From Flavobacterium sp. UBA7665 (GTDB lineage Bacteria; Bacteroidota; Bacteroidia; Flavobacteriales; Flavobacteriaceae), in the NCBI GenBank assembly GCA_002483285.1, contig DLHP01000008.1, forward strand, positions 75,901 to 139,900: a stretch of 64,000 nucleotides of DNA, given 5' to 3'. The notes beneath the pieces were generated by a model. The model did not search any database. It was not told the DNA's origin and saw only the letters and a program-made list of their open reading frames with translations. This document shows, piece by piece, positions 43,557 through 52,004 of this stretch (position 1 is the first letter of the stretch; the number at the start of each line of letters is the position of its first letter). The translations under genes were made by a program, and so were the position numbers.

Positions 43557-44123
43557 CTATTCGCTGACCAGAAAGAAGGACCGTGTAGTTTTGTGAAAGA
43601 CTACGAGCGCGGCGTAAATGGCCGTCCCGAGCAAATTCGCCACGAGGTCTTTAAAGCTGTTTGGTGCGAGCGCCAACGGTTGGCCTCCGTTGAAAAAATT
43701 CTGGAAAAGCTCATTGACAAGCCCGATGCCATTAAACACTATAACCACCAGCAACAGTTGCGTCAACACGCTTGGTAGATTCTTCCCAAAAACACGAAGG
43801 TAAATAGACAAATGCAGGCAAATCACGACGGCAAACAAAACATGCTCGAGCGTATTGAGGTGAAAGATCACCGATTCTGATACCGACAAAACCCCTGATC
43901 GCACCAAAAGGATGTACGCCAAAAACGAAACGATGATGGCATTGTAAAGGGCTTTATATTGTAGCGCCAAGTACCGTTTGTTGGCATTGAGCAACTCAAA
44001 CGAAAAGTAAAAAACGGTAGCATACACAAACAGCATATTGATCCGAATCAGGTAAATCACCAGGAAATACAACAGGAACAACAGCCGGAGCACATTGGTA
44101 TTTTTAAACAGTCGCAGCACCAC
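43557..44123 (-). CDS. Integral membrane protein of unknown function
   Basis: A 188-residue protein with five or six hydrophobic segments that fill most of its length. The conserved look of NGIGLVNELFQNFF and KDLVANLLGTAIY recalls VanZ-like domains (a polar pair inside helices), but I cannot assign it with confidence. It starts 2 bases after the holA stop, so it is cotranscribed with holA. Confidence 0.7.
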   Translation of the reverse strand: MVLRLFKNTNVLRLLFLLYFLVIYLIRINMLFVYATVFYFSFELLNANKRYLALQYKALYNAIIVSFLAYILLVRSGVLSVSESVIFHLNTLEHVLFAVVICLHLSIYLRVFGKNLPSVLTQLLLVVIVFNGIGLVNELFQNFFNGGQPLALAPNSFKDLVANLLGTAIYAALVVFHKTTRSFFLVSE

Positions 44124-44125
44124 TT

Positions 44126-45130
44126 TTATTTGAAGATCCCGATGAGCATTTCTTTTAACAAATCACTAACCGGCAAAGCATTAGCGCCAACCCCTTTGCT
44201 TTTCACGTCGATCTGGCGCAAGTTGCCTACGATACCGCTGACTTTTTTCATCGGGTAATTGCGCAGTGCCACATCGTAATCCTTTATAAAAAACGGGTTC
44301 ACCTTAAGCACGGCGGCTACATTCTTAGGATTTTTGTCCTTAAGCCCGTGATACAACAACAGGTTCGAGAAAAAACTAAACACCTGTCCGGTGGTAAGCA
44401 CCATCGGGTTGTCTTTGGGGTTGTCGGCAAAATACTGGATAATCTTGTACGCTTTGAGTTCATCGCGCTCGCCAATCGCCTTGCGCAGCTCGAATACATT
44501 GTAATCTTTGCTGAAACCGATGTTTTCCTCGATGTGTTTGGCCGATATCGAACTTCCTTTTGGCAAAATGATCTGGAGTTTCTCCAGCTCGTTGTTGATT
44601 TTACTCAAATCGGTTCCCAGGAATTCAACGAGCATCGCCGACGCCTTGGGCTCGATCGCGTAGCCTTTGCCTTGAAGCACGCGTTTGATCCACTCGCCTA
44701 CCTGGTTTTCGTAGAGTTTTTTGCTTTCGTAAACCAGCCCGTTCTTTTCAAGTTGTTTGGTGACTTTCTTGCGTTTGTCGAGCGTTTTGTATTTGTAACA
44801 GAACACGAGCACGGTGCTGGGCATCGGGTTTTCGGCGTAGCTTTCGAGTTTGTCGATGCTTTTGGTGAGATCCTGTGCTTCCTTGATGATGATGACTTGC
44901 CGTTCTGCCATCATCGGGTAGCGTTTGGCCGACGAAACGATGTCTTCCATGCTCACATCACGGCCATACAACACCGTTTGGTTGAAGCCTTTTTCTTCTT
45001 CCGACAACACGTTCTGCTCAATATAATCCGACAGCCGATCAATATAGTACGGCTCCTCACCCATCAAAAAATAAATGGGTTTGATGTTTTGGGCTTTGAT
45101 GTCGTTTACGATTTTGGCTACTTCATCCAC
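44126..45130 (-). CDS. holA: DNA polymerase III delta subunit
   Basis: Delta opens the beta clamp within the clamp loader. The 334 residues fit the family. The N terminus has PIYFLMGEEPYYID near 17-30, the middle has the Asp-Leu-Ser-Lys-Ile-Asn-Asn-Glu segment typical of HolA (LGTDLSKINNELEKL), followed by the collar domain. It starts at a GTG (45130), with a TATTTTTG box 26 bases upstream. Confidence 0.93.
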   Translation of the reverse strand: MDEVAKIVNDIKAQNIKPIYFLMGEEPYYIDRLSDYIEQNVLSEEEKGFNQTVLYGRDVSMEDIVSSAKRYPMMAERQVIIIKEAQDLTKSIDKLESYAENPMPSTVLVFCYKYKTLDKRKKVTKQLEKNGLVYESKKLYENQVGEWIKRVLQGKGYAIEPKASAMLVEFLGTDLSKINNELEKLQIILPKGSSISAKHIEENIGFSKDYNVFELRKAIGERDELKAYKIIQYFADNPKDNPMVLTTGQVFSFFSNLLLYHGLKDKNPKNVAAVLKVNPFFIKDYDVALRNYPMKKVSGIVGNLRQIDVKSKGVGANALPVSDLLKEMLIGIFK

Positions 45131-45156
45131 AGTGAAAAGGTTTGAATTCTGGAATC

Positions 45157-45164
45157 CAAAAATA
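45157..45164 (-). promoter_or_regulatory. -7 promoter element for holA
   Basis: TATTTTTG on the minus strand, exact TAnnTTTG, 26 bases before the GTG start. Confidence 0.5.
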
Positions 45165-45280
45165 GCATTAATTCAAAAGACACCATACGATTACGGCAAG
45201 GAGTTATTCACTATCCGAAACATTTCTTCGCACAACCCAATCGATGGAACAATCCGATTTAAATTTTGTTTCTTTGCGGC

Positions 45281-45742
45281 ATGCAGCCACTCGAGTTCAA
45301 TACGTATGATTTTCGCTTTCGGGAAACCGACGGGAAAGTGAGCATCTTTGATGAAATCCGGCGCAAGTTCATCATCCTCACGCCCGAGGAATGGGTACGT
45401 CAACACGTGGTGCAGTATTTTTTGAAGGAGAAAAATTACCCCAAATCGCTCATCAACGTCGAAAAATTGCTCAAAATCAATGGGCTTACCAAACGGTACG
45501 ATGTGGTGGTTTTCAATCCCGATGGTAGCATTTTTATTTTGGTAGAATGCAAGGCGCCCGAAGTCAAAGTCTCTCAAGCCACGTTTGACCAGATCGCACG
45601 CTACAACCTCACAATGAAAGCCCAATACCTCATGGTAACCAACGGCCGTAATCATTACTTTTGCCAAATGGATTTTATAAACGAAAAATACAACTTCCTA
45701 CACGAACTCCCGGGTTACAAAGCCTTAAACCCTGAACCTTGA
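45281..45742 (+). CDS. Solitary HsdR N-terminal-like nuclease-fold protein
   Basis: A 153-residue protein with the type I restriction HSDR_N fold and nothing else of a restriction system. The PD-(D/E)xK core is visible as RYDVVVFNPDGSIFILVECKA (Asp and the ExK of VECKAP about 20 residues apart), followed by SQATFDQIARYN. I start at the ATG at 45281 (MQPLEFNTYDF). No hsdM or hsdS lies nearby, so it is probably not a restriction enzyme. It is divergent from holA, which is also typical of its place in flavobacterial genomes. Confidence 0.8.
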   Translation: MQPLEFNTYDFRFRETDGKVSIFDEIRRKFIILTPEEWVRQHVVQYFLKEKNYPKSLINVEKLLKINGLTKRYDVVVFNPDGSIFILVECKAPEVKVSQATFDQIARYNLTMKAQYLMVTNGRNHYFCQMDFINEKYNFLHELPGYKALNPEP

Positions 45743-45753
45743 ACCCTGCACCT

Positions 45754-46746
45754 ATGAAACTAGCAGTCGTCATACTCAACTGGAACGGAAAAAACTTATT
45801 GGAGCAATTCCTGCCTTCGGTCGTTGCCTTTTCTGGCGGAGCCGATATTTACGTGGCAGACAATGCTTCTACCGATGACTCGATTGCTTTTGTAACGGCA
45901 AACTTCCCCTCGGTTAAAGTCATTTCCAACAAACAGAATTTTGGTTTTGCGCAAGGTTACAATGAGGCGTTGCAGTTCGTGGACGCCGATATTTTTGCAT
46001 TGGTCAATTCAGATATTGAAGTTACCGAAAACTGGCTCAATCCCATCATCGACACTTTTCAAAACGAACCCGAAACTGCCATCATCCAACCTAAAATACG
46101 CGACTACAAAAACAAGGAGTACTATGAATATGCCGGTGCTGCCGGAGGTTTTATAGACCGATACGGATATCCATTTTGCCGTGGACGGATTTTTGACACC
46201 ATAGAAAAAGATTCGGGCCAATACGATGATGGTTGTGAAATTTTCTGGGCGTCGGGCGCGTGCTTTTTTATCCGGAGTTCCACTTATCGCGAACTAGCTG
46301 GTTTCGATGCCGACTTTTTTGCGCACCAGGAAGAAATCGATTTGTGCTGGCGTGCATTCAATAAGGGGCATCGTGCAAAATATATCGGCAGTTCTACCGT
46401 GTATCATGTAGGCGGCGCAACGCTTGAGCAGGGAAATCCACGCAAAACCTTTTTGAACTTTCGCAATTCGTTGCTGATGCTCACCAAAAACCTTCCTAAA
46501 TCGTTGCTGTTTCAGGTCATTTTCATGCGCGTCTGCCTCGACGGAATTGCCGGAATCCAATTTCTATTGAAAGGAAAACCCGCCCATTGCTTGGCCATCG
46601 TCAAAGCCCATTTTTCTTTTTACGCCAAGTTTTCGGGAGCTTATAAAAAAAGAGCAGCATACCAATCGGGGAAATATTATCGCGTAAATAGCATCGTCTA
46701 TTCTTATTTCATCAAGAAAGCCCACACCTACCGCGGGCTTTTTTAA
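45754..46746 (+). CDS. Glycosyltransferase family 2 (rhamnosyl-like)
   Basis: A 330-residue GT2 enzyme: LAVVILNWNGKNLL at the start, VADNASTDDS near 35, NSDIEV in the DxD position near 92, and FAHQEEIDLCWRAFNKG near 190-205 as in rhamnosyl/galactofuranosyl transferases. It has a hydrophobic segment near 250 and is probably membrane-associated. It starts 11 bases after the HSDR_N-like gene, well away from the main polysaccharide locus. The C-terminal codons contain its terminator. Confidence 0.87.
   Translation: MKLAVVILNWNGKNLLEQFLPSVVAFSGGADIYVADNASTDDSIAFVTANFPSVKVISNKQNFGFAQGYNEALQFVDADIFALVNSDIEVTENWLNPIIDTFQNEPETAIIQPKIRDYKNKEYYEYAGAAGGFIDRYGYPFCRGRIFDTIEKDSGQYDDGCEIFWASGACFFIRSSTYRELAGFDADFFAHQEEIDLCWRAFNKGHRAKYIGSSTVYHVGGATLEQGNPRKTFLNFRNSLLMLTKNLPKSLLFQVIFMRVCLDGIAGIQFLLKGKPAHCLAIVKAHFSFYAKFSGAYKKRAAYQSGKYYRVNSIVYSYFIKKAHTYRGLF
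46717..46744 (+). terminator. Terminator inside the end of the GT2 gene
   Basis: AAAGCCC and GGGCTTT form a 7-bp stem with an 11-base loop and a T run, all before or at the stop codon (46744-46746). The last eleven codons of the gene double as the terminator. Confidence 0.75.
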
Positions 46747-46791
46747 CAATAGTTTAAGTTGGGCTCATGGCGCGATAGCAGTTTAAAGCCC

Positions 46792-46799
46792 TAAATTTG
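46792..46799 (+). promoter_or_regulatory. -7 promoter element for the OmpA lipoprotein
   Basis: TAAATTTG, exact TAnnTTTG, 25 bases before the ATG. Confidence 0.55.
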
Positions 46800-46824
46800 T
46801 AATTCAACTAAATATTATCCTCCT

Positions 46825-47664
46825 ATGAAAAGAATCCTTTTAGCACTATCTGTAGTTGCATTGCTGGCCACATCGGCTTGTGGAACCAAGAAAAAACTTG
46901 CCGAATGCGAGTCTAAAAACAAAGAGATCCAGGATCTGCTCAACACCGCGACCGTAAAACTCAACACTTGCCTTTCTGAAAAAGAGACACTTTTGGGACA
47001 AATGGATTATCTCAAGAAGAACAATTCCGACCTGATCAACAACATGGGCAACATGACCACGCTTTCTACAAAAGGCGCCCAGAATATTGAAAAAGCGCTC
47101 GAGTCGATGAAAGAAAAAGACCTTAAGATTACACGCTTACAAGACGCGCTTACCAAAAAAGACAGTGTCACGTTGGCTTTGGTGACGAGCCTCAAAAAAG
47201 AAGTGGGTATTTCAGACCCCGATATCCAGGTCAATGTTGAAAAAGGGGTCGTGTTCATCTCCATCGCCGACAAATTGCTTTTCAAAAGCGGCAGTTATAT
47301 GGTGAGCGACCGTGCTAAAGAAGTCTTGGCCAAAGTAGCCAAAGTAGTCAACAGCAAACCAACGTTTGAATGTATGGTAGAAGGCCACACCGACAATGTT
47401 CCCTACAAATCAAACGGCGTATTGCTAGACAACTGGGATTTGAGTGTAAAACGTTCTACCTCCATCGTGCGTGTACTCACAGAATTGGGCGTACAACCCA
47501 AACAACTTATTGCAGCCGGACGTGGCGAATACGTACCATTGGTTGACAACAACTCTTCAGACAACCGCCAAACCAACCGCAGGACGAGGATTGTCGTGAT
47601 GCCTAAGATTGATGAATTTTATGAGATGATTGAGAAGGAAATGAAAAACCTGACTGGGAAATAA
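46825..47664 (+). CDS. OmpA-family outer-membrane lipoprotein
   Basis: A 279-residue lipoprotein. The signal peptide ends in the lipobox ATSAC (Cys19), then comes a coiled coil of about 100 residues, and the C-terminal OmpA domain (about 135-265) has LLFKSGSYMVSD, VEGHTDNVPY and the peptidoglycan-binding NRRTRIVV. It should tether the outer membrane to the cell wall. The gene stands alone, between its own promoter and a strong terminator. Confidence 0.94.
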   Translation: MKRILLALSVVALLATSACGTKKKLAECESKNKEIQDLLNTATVKLNTCLSEKETLLGQMDYLKKNNSDLINNMGNMTTLSTKGAQNIEKALESMKEKDLKITRLQDALTKKDSVTLALVTSLKKEVGISDPDIQVNVEKGVVFISIADKLLFKSGSYMVSDRAKEVLAKVAKVVNSKPTFECMVEGHTDNVPYKSNGVLLDNWDLSVKRSTSIVRVLTELGVQPKQLIAAGRGEYVPLVDNNSSDNRQTNRRTRIVVMPKIDEFYEMIEKEMKNLTGK

Positions 47665-47688
47665 TTGACCAAAAAACAATTGATAATG

Positions 47689-47714
47689 AAGCGCTTCGAA
47701 AGGAGCGCTTTTTA
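47689..47714 (+). terminator. Terminator of the OmpA gene
   Basis: AAGCGC and GCGCTT pair around TTCGAAAGGA, followed by TTTTTATTT. It overlaps the stop codon of the convergent gene at 47712. Confidence 0.75.
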
Positions 47715-48722
47715 TTTGATACCATAATTTAGCGGCAATTGGTTCCCCACGCGTTTACTACCGAATTCACCGAGAAAAAAAATGCGTTCAAGGCTCGAAT
47801 AGTTGCCCAGATAATCAATAAAAAATTGGTCGGTCTTAAAAGTAAGGCGAGAACGTTCCCGATCATTGTAAAGAATATTGTAAAATATCTCGGTATCCTT
47901 TGCTGTCACTTTGTTGACTTTAATGTTTTTCATGCCTTCGCTATCTGTAATTACAAAACAATCGGCCGGATTTCGGGCAAGCCCTTCCTTATATAACACA
48001 AATTTATTTTCGAAAAGTGAGCCGCGGGCAAGACTTCTGAAAAAGTGAAGCGTAGAACCCAAATAGCTTTCTTCACGCCGCTGCAGTATTTCCTTATCCG
48101 AGCCTGTTTCTTCAAATCTTGAATAACCAGAATAAAAAATGCTGCTGATATCAGACGACGATATACTTGTCTTTTTGAAAGCCAACTCGAATCGAACCAG
48201 CTCGTAGGTGACCTTGTAACCCAAATAGGGGTTCTCTATAATTAGTGGTTTATCGGCAAAGGCTTGTAATGTATTCGAGCTTTTGTCGTAGATAAAGTTG
48301 ATATCGTCTTCATTGGCAATGTCGACTTTCCTGGCGGCTTTAGAAACCCCTAAAAACTGTTCCCTAAAAATCTTAAGTTTTTCCTTCCGGCTGAAAAGCT
48401 GGTTGCCTATTACGGTTACCTCTTTCAGTTTGTTCTGTTCCTCTTCAAGCACTACAATGAGTTTCTTACCCAAATCATAGTCTTGGATGTATTGCGTTTT
48501 GTAACCAATGTAACTCACCACCAATGATAGGTTTAATTTTGTGTTCATGACAAACCTAAAATTGCCTTCGTTGTCGGTAATCGTGGCAATGGATGAATTG
48601 TCAAAGTAAACATTCGCACCCGGAAGTGGCGTATTGTCAGTGTCAAGAACAACACCTTGAAGGTTTTGTGCAAAGCCGACAGCGGCAAACAAAAATGCTA
48701 AAAACGCGTTGAGGACTTTCAT
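47712..48722 (-). CDS. Exported protein with carboxypeptidase-like regulatory domain
   Basis: A 336-residue exported protein starting at the ATG at 48722. A signal peptide (MKVLNAFLAFLFAAVGFAQ) is followed by a CarboxypepD_reg-like beta-sandwich (about 21-95: LQGVVLDTDNTPLPGANVYF, IGYKTQYI), then a 230-residue domain without a name. It has no plug or barrel, so it is not a receptor. The architecture parallels the product at 52005-53207. It starts 2 bases after the stop of the YciO gene, so the two are an operon. Confidence 0.82.
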   Translation of the reverse strand: MKVLNAFLAFLFAAVGFAQNLQGVVLDTDNTPLPGANVYFDNSSIATITDNEGNFRFVMNTKLNLSLVVSYIGYKTQYIQDYDLGKKLIVVLEEEQNKLKEVTVIGNQLFSRKEKLKIFREQFLGVSKAARKVDIANEDDINFIYDKSSNTLQAFADKPLIIENPYLGYKVTYELVRFELAFKKTSISSSDISSIFYSGYSRFEETGSDKEILQRREESYLGSTLHFFRSLARGSLFENKFVLYKEGLARNPADCFVITDSEGMKNIKVNKVTAKDTEIFYNILYNDRERSRLTFKTDQFFIDYLGNYSSLERIFFLGEFGSKRVGNQLPLNYGIK

Positions 48723-48724
48723 GC

Positions 48725-49345
48725 TCAAAAAATATCCGGGTCGCCCTTCCCTTCCCTAACCACAACCGGTTCGTGGCCAGACAAATCGATAATTGTTGAA
48801 CCGATATTGTCGCCATAACCACCATCAATAACCACATCCACCAGATTCTGCCATTTCTCAAAGATCAGTTCGGGATCGGTCGAGTATTCTAATACTTCAT
48901 CATCGTCGTGGATTGAAGTCGACACAATCGGATTGCCCAGCATCTTCACGATTTCTAAAGCAATGTTGTTGGCCGGAACGCGAATCCCGACTGTTGTCTT
49001 TTTCTTGAATTCTTTTGGCAGGCTGTTGTTTCCCGGTAAAATGAACGTATAAGGACCAGGCAATGCGCGTTTGAGCAATTTAAAAGTCGATGTGTCTATT
49101 TGCCGCACATAATCCGAGAGGTTGCTCAAATCATAACAAACAAATGAAAAGTTCGCTTTCTCGAGCTTGATCCCCTTAATCCTGGCGATACGCTCCAAAG
49201 CCTTGGTATTGGTGATATCACAACCCAATCCGTAAACGGTATCTGTCGGGTAAATGACAAGCCCGCCGTTGCGCAACACCTCAACCACCTTTTTGATCGC
49301 GGCTTCGTTGGGTTTGTCTTCGTATATTTTGATGAATTGGCTCAT
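48725..49345 (-). CDS. YciO-type YrdC-fold protein
   Basis: A 206-residue YrdC/Sua5-fold protein. PTDTVYGLGCD begins the fold and RIKGIKLEKANFSF carries the basic substrate residues, but the SAN active-site motif of the TsaC type (present at 22907) is replaced by STSIHDDDE. It therefore belongs to the YciO branch, whose role is unclear; it probably does not replace TsaC. It leads the two-gene operon on the minus strand, downstream of a repeat-rich spacer. Confidence 0.85.
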   Translation of the reverse strand: MSQFIKIYEDKPNEAAIKKVVEVLRNGGLVIYPTDTVYGLGCDITNTKALERIARIKGIKLEKANFSFVCYDLSNLSDYVRQIDTSTFKLLKRALPGPYTFILPGNNSLPKEFKKKTTVGIRVPANNIALEIVKMLGNPIVSTSIHDDDEVLEYSTDPELIFEKWQNLVDVVIDGGYGDNIGSTIIDLSGHEPVVVREGKGDPDIF

Positions 49346-49351
49346 GTGAAA

Positions 49352-49402
49352 GGGTTCAAGGTAAAAGGTTCAAGGTTCAGGGTTCAGGGTTCAGGGTTCA
49401 GA
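49352..49402. repeat. GGTTCAGG/GGTTCAAGG tandem repeat
   Basis: About seven copies of GGTTCA(G/A)GG-like units. The complementary orientation occurs at 49543-49577, so the 235-base spacer between yciO and the UvrD-type gene is bounded by inverted arrays. A short piece of the same phrase (CCTGAACCTTGAACCC) lies at 45731-45747. Confidence 0.8.
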
Positions 49403-49542
49403 AAACCGCTTGTAACCTGAATCTAATTTATGCGAAATTGGGTTATAAAATGTTATGTTTTACCGTTTTCTCGGTATAGTTTTCAACGAACAGTCGATTG
49501 AATTGTAATGGCGGTCTTTTGAATCGTCCAAGTATTCAATTA

Positions 49543-49580
49543 ACCTGAACCCTGAACCCTCTACCCTGAACCTTGCACCC
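49543..49580. repeat. CCTGAACC tandem repeat, inverted relative to 49352
   Basis: Three to four copies of CCTGAACC(C/T) run up to the uvrD stop. Paired with the 49352 array it could fold the whole spacer into a stem of up to about 30 bp with a 140-base loop. Confidence 0.75.
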
Positions 49581-51910
49581 TATCCAATCACGTCCAGCTT
49601 CGCAAACCGCAACAACAACTTCTTAATCCCGCCCACTTCAAACCTGATCTCGGCTTTCTTGTCGGCACCCACACCTTCCAGGTTCATGACCTCGCCTTTG
49701 CCAAAGCGTTCGTGCATCACTACATTGCCAACGGTAAGTGTACTGTCGAATAAATTCGCGCTCGACGGTGCGTTGCCCGATACGGGTTTGAGCTTGCGAA
49801 TGCCCAAATCGGGTTTCGGGTCGTTGTCGGTGATGTATTTGGGCGGCGTGCCCGCAACGGGTTTCGACAACCGCAACTTCGATTTGTCTACATCGCCAAA
49901 AATATCGGTATCAATCATGGGTTTGTAGCGGTAGTTGTTTTCCTCACCCGACAAATATTCGAGATACTGTCCATCGATTTCATTGATGAAACGCGACGGT
50001 TCGCTGTCGGTGAGTTTTCCCCAACGGTAACGCGATTGCGCATACGTGAGATACGCCTGTTTCTCGGCACGCGTGAGGGCCACATAAAACAAGCGGCGTT
50101 CTTCCTCGAGTTCGCTTCTCGTGCTCATACTCATCGCGCTTGGGAACAGGTCTTCCTCCATCCCAACAATAAAAACGTACGGGAATTCGAGACCTTTGGC
50201 GAGGTGAATCGTCATGAGCGCCACACGGTCGTCATCACCGGTATCGTTGTCGGCATCGGTGGCCAGGGCAACATCTTCCATGAACTCTGATAAGGCTCCG
50301 CGCGCACCGTCTACTTCTTTCTGGCCTTCGGTAAAATCTTTGATTCCGTTGAGTAATTCTTCTATATTTTCGATTTTGGCAACGCCTTCGGGCGTACCAT
50401 CTTTCTTAAGCTCCTGCACCAATCCGGTTTTTTTAGCGACGTGGTCGGCCATGAAAAATGCATCGTGGTTTTGGTTGAGTACCTGGAAACTCTGGATCAT
50501 CGTTACAAAATCCTGCAGCCTGTTTTTGGTTCCCGAATTGAGTTTGAGGTCGATCTTATCGATGTTCTGCATCACCTCAAAAATAGAGCGCTTGTAATGG
50601 TTGGCCGCAATCGTGAGTTTTTCAACGGTCGTATCGCCGATGCCTCGCGCCGGATAATTGATCACGCGCACCAATGCTTCCTCGTCTTTCGGGTTGAGCA
50701 CCAAACGCAAATAACACAACACATCTTTGATCTCCTTGCGCTGGTAAAACGACAAGCCGCCGTAAATGCGGTAGGGAATGTCGCGTTTGCGCAGTGCATC
50801 CTCCATGGCACGCGATTGGGCGTTGGTTCGGTATAAAATCGCAAATTTATTGTTGGGCAAATGCTCACGGATTTTTTCCTCCCAGATCGTACTGGCTACA
50901 AAACGGCCTTCCTCTCCATCGGTAACGCTGCGGTTGACCTTGATGCGGTTGCCCGAATCGTTGGCGGTCCAGACGATTTTATCGAGTTTGACTTTGTTTT
51001 TATCAATGATTGAATTGGCCGCCTCCACGATATTCTTGGTCGATCGATAGTTCTGTTCCAATCGGTACATTTTGACATTCTCATAATCCTTCTGGAAATT
51101 GAGGATGTTGTTGATATTGGCGCCGCGGAAAGCGTAAATACTCTGCGCATCGTCGCCCACGACACAAATGTTTTGGAAACGATCAGACAACGCCCGTACA
51201 ATCAGGTATTGCGAATGGTTCGTATCCTGGTACTCATCCACCAAAATATAGCGAAAACGATCTTGGTATTTGGCCAAAACATCGGGGAAACGGTTGAGCA
51301 ATTCGTTGGTCTTGAGCAGCAAATCGTCAAAATCCATGGCACCGGCCTTGAAACAACGTTCTACGTATTGCTCGTAGATTTCACCGAGTCGCGGCTTTTT
51401 AGACATGGCGTCGGCTTCCTGCAATTCGGGATTGTTGAAATACGCCTTGACGGTAATCAGGCTGTTTTTGTACGATGAGATGCGGCCGAGAACTTGTTTG
51501 GGTTTGTAAATGTCGCGGTCGAGTTGCATTTCCTTGATAATGGCCGAAATCAACCGCACGCTGTCCTGAGTGTCGTAAATGGTAAAATTCGATGGATAAC
51601 CGAGCTTGTCGGATTCAGACCGCAATATCCTTGCAAACACCGAGTGGAACGTTCCCATCCACAAGTTCTTGGCTTCGGAGGCACCCACAATCTGCGCGAT
51701 TCGGCTTTTCATTTCGCGCGCCGCCTTATTGGTAAAAGTAAGCGCTAAAATAGAGAACGCGTCTACGCCCTGGCTCATGAGGTAAGCAATCCTAACGGTA
51801 AGCACGCGGGTTTTCCCCGACCCGGCACCCGCAATGATAATCATGGGTCCGTCTTTTTGGAGTACAGGCTGCTGTTGGGCTTCGTTGAGTTGGCTTATAA
51901 TCTGTTGCAT
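49580..51910 (-). CDS. uvrD: UvrD/PcrA-type ATP-dependent DNA helicase
   Basis: A 3'-5' superfamily 1A helicase for nucleotide excision and replication-linked repair. The 776 residues hold GAGSGKTRVLT near 28, the Walker B DEYQDTN near 226, YAFRGA near 260, QNYRST near 285, MTIHLAKGLEFP near 565 and VALTRAEKQAYL near 615. The C-terminal region ends with a Tudor-like domain (VMHERFGKGEVMNLEG) as in PcrA. It has a TACTTTTG box 17 bases upstream. The symbol could equally be pcrA. Confidence 0.94.
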   Translation of the reverse strand: MQQIISQLNEAQQQPVLQKDGPMIIIAGAGSGKTRVLTVRIAYLMSQGVDAFSILALTFTNKAAREMKSRIAQIVGASEAKNLWMGTFHSVFARILRSESDKLGYPSNFTIYDTQDSVRLISAIIKEMQLDRDIYKPKQVLGRISSYKNSLITVKAYFNNPELQEADAMSKKPRLGEIYEQYVERCFKAGAMDFDDLLLKTNELLNRFPDVLAKYQDRFRYILVDEYQDTNHSQYLIVRALSDRFQNICVVGDDAQSIYAFRGANINNILNFQKDYENVKMYRLEQNYRSTKNIVEAANSIIDKNKVKLDKIVWTANDSGNRIKVNRSVTDGEEGRFVASTIWEEKIREHLPNNKFAILYRTNAQSRAMEDALRKRDIPYRIYGGLSFYQRKEIKDVLCYLRLVLNPKDEEALVRVINYPARGIGDTTVEKLTIAANHYKRSIFEVMQNIDKIDLKLNSGTKNRLQDFVTMIQSFQVLNQNHDAFFMADHVAKKTGLVQELKKDGTPEGVAKIENIEELLNGIKDFTEGQKEVDGARGALSEFMEDVALATDADNDTGDDDRVALMTIHLAKGLEFPYVFIVGMEEDLFPSAMSMSTRSELEEERRLFYVALTRAEKQAYLTYAQSRYRWGKLTDSEPSRFINEIDGQYLEYLSGEENNYRYKPMIDTDIFGDVDKSKLRLSKPVAGTPPKYITDNDPKPDLGIRKLKPVSGNAPSSANLFDSTLTVGNVVMHERFGKGEVMNLEGVGADKKAEIRFEVGGIKKLLLRFAKLDVIG

Positions 51911-51926
51911 AGTCGTTTTGAAACCT

Positions 51927-51934
51927 CAAAAGTA
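51927..51934 (-). promoter_or_regulatory. -7 promoter element for uvrD
   Basis: TACTTTTG on the minus strand, exact TAnnTTTG, 16 bases before the start. Confidence 0.55.
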
Positions 51935-52004
51935 AACATTTCAGGGCGAATTGTGAAACCGATTATTGTTAATCAGGAAAGTAAAAATTGGATTGCAGTT
52001 GCGT

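Noticed and set aside
45281..45742. Type I restriction subunit
   Set aside because: The protein is only 153 residues, without helicase domains, and no hsdM/hsdS is present.
49352..49580. Telomere-like or replication-origin-like repeats
   Set aside because: GGTTCAGG arrays look telomeric at first sight, but they sit between two housekeeping-type genes, are short, and no dnaA-box-like or origin genes are nearby.
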